The position numbers and the translations under genes were made by a program. Shown here piece after piece: positions 14,470 through 22,052 of a stretch of DNA of 22,156 nucleotides. Position 1 is the first letter of the stretch; each line of letters opens with the position of its first letter. Below the pieces are notes generated by a model that made no database searches, had not been told where the DNA came from, and was given only the letters and a program-made list of their open reading frames with translations. Source of the stretch: CAZFPN01 sp044370655 (lineage in GTDB: Bacteria; Pseudomonadota; Alphaproteobacteria; Rickettsiales; Deianiraeaceae). The stretch is from assembly GCA_044370655.1 (NCBI GenBank), contig JBILVD010000008.1, forward strand, positions 1 through 22,156. The letters are read 5' to 3'.

Positions 14470-15738
14470 ATGTCTAGAAGGGTTGTTATTACAGGATATG
14501 GAGCGGTTTCTCCACTTGGTTTAACCGCAAAAAAGACTTTTGAAAACCTAATAAATTCTAAGTCTGGTATATCTAAAATTGAAGCTTTTGACGCAAGTAA
14601 TTTGGAATCAAAAATTGCAGGCGAAATAAAACCTTTCTCCGAGAATAATCCAAATGGCTTTAATCCCGAGAATTTTTTACCTAATAAAGAGCTTAAAAAG
14701 CTAGATAAATTTATGGTTTATGCTATGGCAAGTGCTGAGGAGGCTCTTTCTATGGCAAACTGGAAACCAACGAAAGAAGAAGACCTAATTAGAACGGGAG
14801 TTACGGTAGGTTCTGGGATTGGCGGACTTGGAGTGATTGAGGAAACAGTTCTAAAAATGAATGAGAAAGGTCCTTCCAAGGTGTCGCCTTTTTTCATTCC
14901 TACATCTTTAATTAATCTTGCTTCTGGACATATATCAATAAAATACGGTTTTTTAGGCCCTAATCACGCAACTGTAACTGCCTGTGCAACTGGAGCTCAT
15001 TCAATTTATAACGCTGCACAAATGATAATGCTTGATGATGCTGATGTTATTGTTTGTGGTGGGGCAGAAAGTACAATTTGCAAAACTGGTATTGCTGGAT
15101 TTGTTGCCGCTAGAGCTCTTTCAACTAAATTCAACGATACTCCTGAACTTGCGAGTAGACCATGGGACAAAGAAAGAGATGGTTTTGTTATGGGGGAAGG
15201 TGCAGGAATTTTGGTGCTTGAAGAATACGAGCATGCAAAAAAAAGAGGGGCAAATATATTGGCGGAGTATCTCGGTGCTGGGCTTTCTGGCGATGCTTAT
15301 CACATTACTGCTCCAGAACCTACAGGTAGAGGTGCTAAAAATGCTATGAAAATGGCTCTAGCAAAATCTAAAATAGATGCTAGCAAAATTGGATACATAA
15401 ATGCACATGGAACTTCAACTCCACTCGGAGATGAAATTGAAATGAAAGCTGTTAAAGAAGTTTTATATCGTGGTGAAAAAATTTCTATGTCTTCCACTAA
15501 AGGTGCAACAGGGCACTTACTTGGTGCGGCAGGAAGCCTTGAAGCTATAATCTCCATTATGGCAATAGAGCAAAGCATTTTACCTCCCACATTAAACTTG
15601 CATAATGCTATAGAAGGGGCGTTGGATAATTTTGATTTAATCCCTTTAGAGGCGAAGAAAAAATCTATAGATTACGTACTTTCAAATTCATTTGGATTTG
15701 GAGGAACTAATATATCTCTAATTTTTACTAAAATATAG
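14470..15738 (+). CDS. fabF: 3-oxoacyl-[ACP] synthase II
   Basis: Condensing enzyme that elongates fatty acyl-ACP with malonyl-ACP. The thiolase-fold catalytic triad is complete: C172 in TACATGAHS, H313 in NAHGTSTPLGD and H349 in KGATGHLLGAAGS. MSRRVVITGYGAVSPLG at the start and the SNSFGFGGTN segment at the end are typical of FabF, and 422 aa is close to the usual 410-420. It lies 8 bases after rpsG, in the position usually taken by fusA, and is far from acpP and fabG, its common partners in alphaproteobacteria. Its product also supplies the octanoyl route that LipB uses. Convergent with grxB, with 15 bases between stops and no hairpin. Confidence 0.97.
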   Translation: MSRRVVITGYGAVSPLGLTAKKTFENLINSKSGISKIEAFDASNLESKIAGEIKPFSENNPNGFNPENFLPNKELKKLDKFMVYAMASAEEALSMANWKPTKEEDLIRTGVTVGSGIGGLGVIEETVLKMNEKGPSKVSPFFIPTSLINLASGHISIKYGFLGPNHATVTACATGAHSIYNAAQMIMLDDADVIVCGGAESTICKTGIAGFVAARALSTKFNDTPELASRPWDKERDGFVMGEGAGILVLEEYEHAKKRGANILAEYLGAGLSGDAYHITAPEPTGRGAKNAMKMALAKSKIDASKIGYINAHGTSTPLGDEIEMKAVKEVLYRGEKISMSSTKGATGHLLGAAGSLEAIISIMAIEQSILPPTLNLHNAIEGALDNFDLIPLEAKKKSIDYVLSNSFGFGGTNISLIFTKI

Positions 15739-15753
15739 AAAATTGCTCATTAG

Positions 15754-16395
15754 TTAAACCCCATTGTGTAGCTGTATTCTTGTGATGGCTGATATATGTT
15801 TTAGGTAATCCTGCACATTTTTATCCCACTTTAAACCATAAACGCAAGAAAGAAGCCTTAATACTGGAAATAGAAGTATATCATCTTTTGTAAAATCACG
15901 ATTTTTTACAGATGGAAGTTTGGTAATAAGTGGTGAGAGTAGTTTTATATGGTGCTCTGCTTCTTCTTTGTATTCTTCAGTTTTTGCTAAAAGTTCTTCA
16001 AATGAAGTTCCCGTAGATGCCTCTTTTTTTGTTTTGAAGTATTGTATAGAATTTGGAGTTGAAAATTCTGGTAAATCTTGCTTTATGACGCGAGGGAATA
16101 CTAGAGGATATAAATAATTGGTTGCATCTTGAACCCAAGTTGCAATATTTTTATTTTGATTACTAGATAAAAATCCACCAACCTTTTTATCTAAAAAATC
16201 TACTATATCAAGGCTTTCAACTATTATTTTACCATCAACTTCTAAAATTGGAGCTTGTTTTTTGCCACAAAGCTTAATTGGGGTTTCCTCGTCATCGTTT
16301 AACATAACAACTTCCTCATATGGAGTTTCTGTCAATTTCATCATCATTTTAACTCTTATGCAAAAAGGACAATGTTCATAAATGTATAGTTTCAT
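15754..16395 (-). CDS. grxB: Glutaredoxin 2 (GrxB type)
   Basis: Glutathione-dependent disulfide reductase of the large, GST-like Grx2 class. The N-terminal thioredoxin-fold domain has the active-site CPFC (C9 and C12) in KLYIYEHCPFCIRVKM, then LNDDEETPIKLCGKKQAPIL (residues 33-52) and the glutathione-site ESLDIVDFLD (60-69). The C-terminal helical domain shows FSTPNSIQYFKTKKEAS and DDILLFPVLRLLS. The length of 213 aa matches E. coli GrxB (215), and the line-up recalled from memory is close over the full length. The GrxB class is best known from gammaproteobacteria, so transfer is possible. Last gene of bcp-gatB-grxB, 4 bases after gatB; this grouping of a peroxidase and a glutaredoxin suggests a shared redox role. 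Confidence 0.93.
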   Translation of the reverse strand: MKLYIYEHCPFCIRVKMMMKLTETPYEEVVMLNDDEETPIKLCGKKQAPILEVDGKIIVESLDIVDFLDKKVGGFLSSNQNKNIATWVQDATNYLYPLVFPRVIKQDLPEFSTPNSIQYFKTKKEASTGTSFEELLAKTEEYKEEAEHHIKLLSPLITKLPSVKNRDFTKDDILLFPVLRLLSCVYGLKWDKNVQDYLKHISAITRIQLHNGV

Positions 16396-16399
16396 AATT

Positions 16400-17848
16400 T
16401 TAATTATCTAGTTTGTCTTTTAATAACTTACTCGTAAGAGCGGGATTAAACATACCTTTAGAAGCCTTCATAACTTCGCCTGTAAAAAAGCCAAAAAGCT
16501 TTACTTTGCCAAATTTATACTCAACAACTTTATCAGTATTTCTTTCCAGCACCTCTTGAATAATTTGTAAAATAGCCTTCTCATCACTCACTTGCACGAA
16601 GCCTTTTTCTTTAATAACTTCCGCAGCTTTTTTGTTTGTTGCAAACATCTCAGCAAATACTTCCTTACCTTGCTTGCCCGAAATTTCACCTTTTTTTATT
16701 GCAATTAAAAGTTCGGCAAAATCTTGCGTGTTTAATGTTTCAAGTTCACGTCCACTCTCATTTAATTTTGCAAATAACTCCCCCGCAAGCCAATTTGCAC
16801 AAAGTTTTGCGTCTCCAACTTGAGATAGTAAATTTTCAAAATATTTAGACGTTTTTATTTCTTCAGTTAAAAGACCTGCCTCATGTTTTGCAAGCCCAAG
16901 CTCTGTTATATAACGCTTTTTCTTAATAAATGGAAGTTCGGGAAGGTTTTTTCTTGCATTTTCAATCATTTCATCTGTGATTTTTACAGGCTTTAAATCT
17001 GGCTCTGGAATGTATCTATAATCTGATGAACTCTCCTTACTTCGCATAGATTTTGTGGCTCCTGTATTTGCGTCAAAAAGTCTTGTTTCGCATTGCACTT
17101 CCCTGCCTTCTTCAATTTCCCTTACTTGTCTTTTCGCTTCATATTCAATGGCTTTTGCAACAAATCGGATTGAATTGACATTTTTTACTTCACATCTAGT
17201 TCCAAAAACCTTGCTTCCAAGAGGCATAACGGAGATATTAATGTCACATCTCATTTCTCCTTTCTCCATATCCCCATTGCAAGCACCAATTGCACGCAAA
17301 ATCGCACGTAGGTTTTTTATATATTCGGTTGCTTCATATGAGCTTTTAATATCTGCCTCTGATACAATTTCAAGTAAAGGAACTCCAGAACGGTTTAAAT
17401 CAACTACCGTTTTGCCATTAATTAAATCATGGATTAATTTTCCTGCATCTTGCTCTAAGTGAGCTCTAGCAACACGGATTTGCTTGAAGGAGCCATCTTC
17501 AAGTTCAATTTCTACAATACCATTTTTAATAATTGGCTCATAAAATTGAGTAATTTGATATCCTTGTGGTAAATCTGGGTAAAAGTAATGCTTTCTGTCA
17601 AAAATAGAATGCTTATTAACTTCCGCATTAAAAGCAAGACCGACTTTAATTGCTTGCAAAACCGCCTCTTTGTTTAAAATTGGCATCTTACCAGGACTTG
17701 CTATATCAAAAATAGAAACATTAGAGTTTGCCTCCATTCCGCTTTCCGCTCTAGATTGAGAAAATAATTTGCAGTTAACATTTAGCTGTGCATGTATTTC
17801 TATACCAATTACAACTTCATATTCTTTATTTATTCCTGAAATTCTCAT
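16400..17848 (-). CDS. gatB: Asp-tRNA(Asn)/Glu-tRNA(Gln) amidotransferase subunit B
   Basis: GatB phosphorylates and, with ammonia from GatA, amidates misacylated Glu-tRNA(Gln) or Asp-tRNA(Asn), so the organism probably lacks GlnRS and/or AsnRS. Motifs: YEVVIGIEIHAQL near the start, the zinc/tRNA region with CKLFSQSRAE, HKHYFYPDLP-like RKHYFYPDLPQGYQITQF, DLNRSGVPLLEIVSE, MRCDINISV, GTRCEVKNVNS, and the C-terminal YqeY-like domain ending KASKGMFNPAL. The frame is open to 17914, but that longer start would overlap bcp by 70 bases; the ATG at 17848 overlaps the bcp stop by 4 bases (ATGA) and directly precedes the conserved segment, giving 482 aa. gatA and gatC are not in the window. Confidence 0.96.
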   Translation of the reverse strand: MRISGINKEYEVVIGIEIHAQLNVNCKLFSQSRAESGMEANSNVSIFDIASPGKMPILNKEAVLQAIKVGLAFNAEVNKHSIFDRKHYFYPDLPQGYQITQFYEPIIKNGIVEIELEDGSFKQIRVARAHLEQDAGKLIHDLINGKTVVDLNRSGVPLLEIVSEADIKSSYEATEYIKNLRAILRAIGACNGDMEKGEMRCDINISVMPLGSKVFGTRCEVKNVNSIRFVAKAIEYEAKRQVREIEEGREVQCETRLFDANTGATKSMRSKESSSDYRYIPEPDLKPVKITDEMIENARKNLPELPFIKKKRYITELGLAKHEAGLLTEEIKTSKYFENLLSQVGDAKLCANWLAGELFAKLNESGRELETLNTQDFAELLIAIKKGEISGKQGKEVFAEMFATNKKAAEVIKEKGFVQVSDEKAILQIIQEVLERNTDKVVEYKFGKVKLFGFFTGEVMKASKGMFNPALTSKLLKDKLDN

Positions 17849-18312
17849 ATTTTTAATGATTTGAGTGTTTTTAAAACTTCCTCTGCGTGCCCATTTGCAG
17901 AAACATTTCTCCAAACTTTTATAATATCTCCGTTAGAATTGATAAGAAATGTATCTCTTGAAACTCCTATATATTTTTTACCAAACATTGATTTTTCTTT
18001 CAAGACATCAAAAGCGGTGCAAATTTCGCCTCCTTCGTCTAATAATAAAGGGAAGTTAAGGCAGTATTTCTCTTTAAATTTAATGTGGGACTTAGCTCCA
18101 TCACGAGAAATTCCAAAAACAAAGCAGTTTTCTTGCTCAAAATCCTGTTTTAGACGGTTAAAATCATTTGCTTCAATTGTGCAACCAGGGGTATCATCTT
18201 TTGGGTAAAAGTATAGAATAAAATTTTTACTTTTTAAAGAATCTAAGGAAACCTCGTTCCCTACTTCATCTGTCGTTTTAAAATTTGGGCATTTTTTGTT
18301 TTCCAAGACCAT
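17845..18312 (-). CDS. bcp: Thioredoxin-dependent peroxiredoxin (Bcp/PrxQ)
   Basis: Reduces hydrogen peroxide and organic hydroperoxides in the cytoplasm. The peroxidatic cysteine is C44 in YPKDDTPGCTIEANDF, with the T41 and the nearby R114-type arginine (GVSRDTF) expected for the fold. The position of the usual PrxQ resolving cysteine, five residues after C44, is Asn49, so the enzyme must act as a 1-Cys form or use another cysteine. Length 155 aa, normal. First gene of bcp-gatB-grxB; the downstream glutaredoxin could recycle a 1-Cys enzyme through glutathione, which is inference. Divergent from nuoH, with a shared 125-base promoter region. Confidence 0.93.
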   Translation of the reverse strand: MVLENKKCPNFKTTDEVGNEVSLDSLKSKNFILYFYPKDDTPGCTIEANDFNRLKQDFEQENCFVFGISRDGAKSHIKFKEKYCLNFPLLLDEGGEICTAFDVLKEKSMFGKKYIGVSRDTFLINSNGDIIKVWRNVSANGHAEEVLKTLKSLKI

Positions 18313-18336
18313 CTTTTCAAAAATTAAATGTTTTGA

Positions 18337-18365
18337 TTACTAAAGCGTAATTTTTATTTCTGCAA
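18337..18365 (-). promoter_or_regulatory. Possible promoter of bcp-gatB-grxB
   Basis: Minus-strand TTGCAG (18360-18365), 17 bases, TAGTAA (18337-18342). The -10 is weak. The -35 lies in one arm of the TGCAAG/CTTGCA inverted repeat. Confidence 0.3.
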
Positions 18366-18390
18366 GCTTTTTTTACAAAATTCACTTGCA
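18361..18390. repeat. Inverted repeat TGCAAG-N18-CTTGCA between bcp and nuoH
   Basis: Perfect 6-base arms at 18361-18366 and 18385-18390, placed symmetrically in the divergent promoter region so that each arm falls on a possible -35 box (TTGCAG for bcp, TTGCAT for nuoH). A site for a shared regulator, or simply two similar -35 elements facing away from each other. Confidence 0.35.
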
Positions 18391-18409
18391 TTTTAAAAAT
18401 ATTTACAAT
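18381..18409 (+). promoter_or_regulatory. Possible promoter of nuoH-nadE
   Basis: TTCACT (18381-18386), 17 bases, TACAAT (18404-18409, 5 of 6). An alternative uses TTGCAT (18386-18391) with TAACAA. The predicted leader is about 22 bases and lacks a Shine-Dalgarno sequence. Confidence 0.38.
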
Positions 18410-18437
18410 AACAAAGCCTCAAAAATAGTAATTTATT

Positions 18438-19418
18438 ATGGAAGTAGGTTTAGATTTTTTACTTAATAATCTTTTAAGTATTGCAATTATTGTTGTTTTA
18501 CTTCTTATTTGCGTTGCTTATTTAACTCTTTTCGAAAGAAAGGTGATAGGGTATATGCAATTAAGAAAAGGTCCTAATGTCAATGGTCCTTGGGGGTTGC
18601 TTCAACCTATTCTTGATGGAGTTAAGCTTCTTTTAAAAGAGATAACAACTCCCGCAAAGGCAGAGAAATTCACATTCTTTCTAGCCCCTATGATAACCTT
18701 TTTTTTAGCATTAATTGCATGGTCTGTTATTCCATTCTCTCCAAATGGGGCAATTGCAAATTTAAATGTGGGAGTTTTATATCTACTTGCAATTTCCTCT
18801 CTTGGCGTTTATGGAGTAATAATTGCAGGCTGGTCTAGTGGCTCTAAGTATCCCTTCTTTGGAGCTATTCGTTCTTCCTCTCAAATGATTTCATATGAAG
18901 TATCTATGGGGCTTATTATAATTTGCGTTTTGCTTATTACAGGCTCTTTAAACTTAACAGAAATTGTAATGGCACAAAAGGATATGTGGTTTTTTATACC
19001 TTTATTTCCTATGTTTGTTATATTTTTTATATCAATTCTTGCAGAAACAAACAGACATCCGTTTGACTTACCAGAAGCAGAAGCAGAACTTGTTGCGGGT
19101 TTTAATGTTGAGTATTCTTCTATGGGTTTTGCGGCTTTCTTTTTAGGGGAGTATGCTAATATGATTTTAATGTCAGCAATTACAAGCATATTATTCTTAG
19201 GTGGTTGGCTTCCTCCTTTTGAGTTTTTATCTTTTATTCCAGGAGCTTTGTGGTTTATAATAAAGATAGTTTTACTACTTTTTGTATTCATCTGGGTTAG
19301 GGCAGCAATTCCAAGATATAGATACGACCAACTAATGAGGTTAGGGTGGAAGGTGTTTTTACCTATATCTCTTTTTATGATTGTTGCTGTTTCTGCTTTT
19401 GTTGTGTTTGTGGGGTGA
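18438..19418 (+). CDS. nuoH: NADH-quinone oxidoreductase subunit H
   Basis: Membrane subunit of respiratory complex I that forms much of the quinone-binding chamber next to the peripheral arm. Seen: about eight hydrophobic helices, ERKVIGYMQLRKGPNVNGP (residues 33-51), QPILDGVKLLLKE, SSQMISYE, the long conserved loop FDLPEAEAELVAGFNVEYSS and the C-terminal RAAIPRYRYDQLMRLGWK. The length of 326 aa is standard. Normally nuoH sits between nuoG and nuoI; here neither neighbour is present, so the nuo operon has been split. Its TGA shares one base with the ATG of the small downstream ORF. Confidence 0.98.
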   Translation: MEVGLDFLLNNLLSIAIIVVLLLICVAYLTLFERKVIGYMQLRKGPNVNGPWGLLQPILDGVKLLLKEITTPAKAEKFTFFLAPMITFFLALIAWSVIPFSPNGAIANLNVGVLYLLAISSLGVYGVIIAGWSSGSKYPFFGAIRSSSQMISYEVSMGLIIICVLLITGSLNLTEIVMAQKDMWFFIPLFPMFVIFFISILAETNRHPFDLPEAEAELVAGFNVEYSSMGFAAFFLGEYANMILMSAITSILFLGGWLPPFEFLSFIPGALWFIIKIVLLLFVFIWVRAAIPRYRYDQLMRLGWKVFLPISLFMIVAVSAFVVFVG

Positions 19419-19564
19419 TGAAAAGCAGTTTAAGTTATGGAAAAGTTGGCGTTTTTTACAAATTATTAAAACTTTTTCTTTTTATATTTGTGATTTTTTT
19501 TGAAGGAATAATTTTTGCATTTAAACCTTTTTTTAAATTTTTCAAGAAATTTTTTAAGAGATGA
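19418..19564 (+). CDS. Small single-pass membrane protein, 48 aa
   Basis: Not recognised. The frame is open from 19346, but the ATG at 19418 is chosen because it overlaps the nuoH stop (TGATG) and gives MKSSLSYGKVGVFYKLLK, then a hydrophobic segment (residues 16-37, LFLFIFVIFFEGIIFAF) and a basic aromatic tail KPFFKFFKKFFKR. Its TGA overlaps the nadE ATG (ATGA). Start-stop overlaps on both sides are the main argument that it is translated. It resembles no nuo subunit I know by sequence. It could be an accessory membrane peptide or only a coupling ORF that carries ribosomes from nuoH to nadE. Confidence 0.6.
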   Translation: MKSSLSYGKVGVFYKLLKLFLFIFVIFFEGIIFAFKPFFKFFKKFFKR

Positions 19565-21180
19565 AAATACATTTAGTGCAAGCAAAGCCAAGGGTAGGAA
19601 ATGTGCAATTTAACCTTTTAAAAATTAAACAAGAAGTAAAAGAAGGTGTATTAAAAAAGGCAGATATTATTTGCTTTCCTGAACTTTTTTTATGCGGTTA
19701 TCCAATTGAAGACAGGCTTCTATTTGCAGATTTTAAAAATGATATACAAAATGCGATAAAAGATATTTTAGAATTTAGCTCACAATATTCTTGCTTAATA
19801 GCCCTCCCAACTCCAGTTTTTAATGAAAAATCCTGTTTTAACTCTATTCTATTAATTAAGAAAGGTGTTATTGAGAATCAAATCAATAAAATACATCTTC
19901 CAAATTATGGTGTGTTTGATGAGAAAAGATATTTTCAAAGTGGAGAAAGCCCAAAGATTTATCTACACAAAGATAAAAAAATCATCTTTGCAATTTGTGA
20001 AGAAATTTGGCAGGAAGACTATATTTTTAAAGTAAAATTACTAAAACCAGATTTATTAATTATAATTAACGCAAGCCCTTTTGAAAAAGATAAATTTAAA
20101 AAAAGACTTGAACTTTGCAGAGTTTTTGAATGCGAGGCTTTATACTTAAATCAAGTTTTAGGGTATGACGAAATTGCCTTTGATGGGCGGAGTTTTGGGA
20201 TAAATGCTAAAGGTAAAATTTGTTTTTTGATGAGGAGTTTTGAAGAGCAAACACTTACATTTAACCTAGGGGATAGTTTGCAAATTCTACAAGAGGAAGA
20301 GAGTGATGTGCTTTATAAGGCTTTAGTCTTTAATTTGCGTGAATATTGTAGTCAATCTCAAATTTCTTCCGTGGTTTTTGGGCTTTCTGGGGGAATTGAT
20401 AGTGCTTTATGTGCTAAAATTGCGATTGATGCGTTAGGAAAAGAAAATATCTATCCTGTTTTGCTTCCATCTCAAATTTCAAGCGAAGAAGGAAGAAAAG
20501 ATGCGATGGACTTTTTAAGCCTAAACAAAATTAAAGCAAGCGAGATTTCTATTGCAAAAATTTTTGATAGCGTGAAAAACACTTTAGGTGAAAATCTTGA
20601 AAGGCTGACAATTCAAAACTTGCAATCTAGAATTAGGGGGCTTTTACTTATGACTATTTCAAACGAAACAGGGAGAATGGTTATTACAACGGGAAATAAA
20701 TCAGAGCTTGCAATTGGTTATTGCACAATTTATGGTGACATGAACGGCGGTTTTAATCCTATTAAAGACTTATTTAAGACCGAGGTTTTTGAAATTTGCC
20801 GTTTACTAAATGCTAAAAATCCCATTTTTCCTACTAATATGGTAAAAAAACCTCCAACGGCAGAGCTTGAAATAGGGCAAACTGATGAAGCTTCTTTTGG
20901 CATTCCTTACTTAGTGCTTGATTTTATATTAAAGAAGATGATTGAAGAAAAATCTAGTTTTAAAGAGATTGAAAGAGCAATTTTGGAGAATGGCTTACTT
21001 ACGCAAGCTTGTAAATTTAGAGAGGATAATAATCTTGCAAAATTAAATGAAGAAGAGCTCGTTGAGTATGTTTACAGTTTGTTAAAAAAGGCACAATTTA
21101 AAAGAAGTCAGTCAGTTTGTGGAACTAAGGTGTCCCCCTGTGGATTTGGAAGAGACTGGAGGTTTGGAGTGAAGATGTGA
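19561..21180 (+). CDS. nadE: Glutamine-dependent NAD+ synthetase
   Basis: Final step of NAD synthesis, amidating deamido-NAD with ammonia released from glutamine. The N-terminal nitrilase-type glutaminase domain (about residues 1-245) has the catalytic triad E41 (FPELFLCGYP), K110 (NKIHLPNYG) and C146 (AICEEIW). The C-terminal synthetase domain has the ATP-pyrophosphatase loop SGGIDSA (276-282), then TTGNKSELAIGYCTIYGDMNGG and the KPPTAEL segment. The 539-aa length matches two-domain NadE. The start overlaps the small membrane ORF by 4 bases. The presence of a full enzyme shows that the organism finishes its own NAD instead of only importing it. Convergent with rpsR, 24 bases between stops, no terminator-like hairpin. 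Confidence 0.97.
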   Translation: MKIHLVQAKPRVGNVQFNLLKIKQEVKEGVLKKADIICFPELFLCGYPIEDRLLFADFKNDIQNAIKDILEFSSQYSCLIALPTPVFNEKSCFNSILLIKKGVIENQINKIHLPNYGVFDEKRYFQSGESPKIYLHKDKKIIFAICEEIWQEDYIFKVKLLKPDLLIIINASPFEKDKFKKRLELCRVFECEALYLNQVLGYDEIAFDGRSFGINAKGKICFLMRSFEEQTLTFNLGDSLQILQEEESDVLYKALVFNLREYCSQSQISSVVFGLSGGIDSALCAKIAIDALGKENIYPVLLPSQISSEEGRKDAMDFLSLNKIKASEISIAKIFDSVKNTLGENLERLTIQNLQSRIRGLLLMTISNETGRMVITTGNKSELAIGYCTIYGDMNGGFNPIKDLFKTEVFEICRLLNAKNPIFPTNMVKKPPTAELEIGQTDEASFGIPYLVLDFILKKMIEEKSSFKEIERAILENGLLTQACKFREDNNLAKLNEEELVEYVYSLLKKAQFKRSQSVCGTKVSPCGFGRDWRFGVKM

Positions 21181-21204
21181 TTTAGCTTGACCCTAAAATT
21201 GATT

Positions 21205-21579
21205 TCACTCAAAAAACTCAGCAGCGTCTTTTTGGTTAGGGAAAGGCAGAATTGCAAGCTCCCTAGCTCTTTTAATTGCAATTTTAATTGCTCTTTGGTG
21301 TCTTCTATCAACTTTAGTAACACGAGAAGGCAAAATTCCTCCAATAGGGTTTAAAAATTGCTTTAACATGCTAAAGTTTTTGTAAGTTAGCTCGGCAACG
21401 TCTGTTTTGTTAATAAAGTTTTTTCTACCTCTTTGGTTAAAAAGCTTTATTTCTTTTTTAGACTTTAAAAGATTTCTAGCTTCACGGGAAAGTCCGACTA
21501 TGGAGTCAGGGTCTATCTCTACCGCTTCATATGTTTCTTCTAAAACTTGAGATTTTTTTGGTCTGTAAGGTTGTTTCAT
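21205..21579 (-). CDS. rpsR: 30S ribosomal protein S18, N-terminally extended
   Basis: Platform protein of the 30S subunit that pairs with S6. The conserved core runs from about residue 50: RGRKNF, LTYKNFSMLKQFL (65-76), GGILPSRVTKVDRRHQRAIK (80-99) and RARELAILPF (104-113). The total of 124 aa is about 49 longer than E. coli S18 (75), nearly all as an N-terminal addition (residues 1-48, mixed charge, with a predicted helix around SREARNLLKSKKEIKLF). No better internal ATG start gives the short form, so the extension is likely real. It follows rpsF after 12 bases. rplI, the usual next gene, is absent; nadE lies there on the other strand. Confidence 0.92.
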   Translation of the reverse strand: MKQPYRPKKSQVLEETYEAVEIDPDSIVGLSREARNLLKSKKEIKLFNQRGRKNFINKTDVAELTYKNFSMLKQFLNPIGGILPSRVTKVDRRHQRAIKIAIKRARELAILPFPNQKDAAEFFE

Positions 21580-21591
21580 ATCTTTTAAAAA

Positions 21592-21984
21592 TTAGGCTTT
21601 TGGTGAAAAAATGTTAGAGTAAGCTTTTTCTTCCTCTGTGCTTAAATATTCTGGAGTTTTTAGTAAGTCGTTTAACATAGGAGAAGGATTTACTTCCGCA
21701 CTTTCTTCTTTGTAAATTGCGTATCTAAGAATGCTTTCGTTAATTCTTAAGTATTTTGTCAATTCAATTGGAAAACCAGCTCCCGCTTCTACTTTTAGTA
21801 TGAAGTATCTAGCTTTAGAGTATTTTTTTACCTTATAGGCAAGGTCTCTCACGCCCCAATATTCGCAGGATATAATTCTCCCTCCGTGTTTTTCTAAAGT
21901 ATCAACAAGCCTAGATTTTAGGCTCTCAATACCCTGAACTGGAATTTCCGTAATAACGGCAAATGGTATCTCGTAATAATTCAT
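21592..21984 (-). CDS. rpsF: 30S ribosomal protein S6
   Basis: Partner of S18 on the 30S platform. The ferredoxin-like core is recognisable: MNYYEIPFAV, the IESLKSRLVDTLEKHGGRIISCEYWGVRDLAYKVKKYSKARYFIL stretch with GxRxLAYxIxK pattern (44-54), and LRINESILRYAIYKEE (79-94). After the core there is a tail of about 36 residues (95-130) that is acidic and proline/serine containing. S6 tails are variable among bacteria. First gene of rpsF-rpsR, from a good promoter at 22007-22035. Confidence 0.93.
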   Translation of the reverse strand: MNYYEIPFAVITEIPVQGIESLKSRLVDTLEKHGGRIISCEYWGVRDLAYKVKKYSKARYFILKVEAGAGFPIELTKYLRINESILRYAIYKEESAEVNPSPMLNDLLKTPEYLSTEEEKAYSNIFSPKA

Positions 21985-22006
21985 ATTAAATAAAATGTTT
22001 ATTCTA

Positions 22007-22035
22007 AAATTAACTCTACGCTTTTAAAATGTCAA
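22007..22035 (-). promoter_or_regulatory. Promoter of rpsF-rpsR
   Basis: Minus-strand TTGACA (22030-22035), a 17-base spacer and TAATTT (22007-22012). The expected start near 22000 leaves a leader of about 16 bases before the ATG, with no Shine-Dalgarno sequence. Confidence 0.55.
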
Positions 22036-22052
22036 GCTCATATTGAAAAATT

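Noticed and set aside
15739..15753. Possible terminator between fabF and grxB
   Set aside because: No stem can be formed; the same holds for the nadE/rpsR gap at 21181-21204.
17849..17914. Upstream ATG adding 22 residues to GatB
   Set aside because: It would overlap bcp by 70 bases and adds a non-family sequence; the ATG at 17848 forms a 4-base coupling overlap.
19346..19417. 24-codon N-terminal extension of the small ORF after nuoH
   Set aside because: It lies inside nuoH in another frame, is very cysteine-rich as an artefact of TGT/TGC repeats, and the internal ATG overlapping the nuoH stop is better placed.
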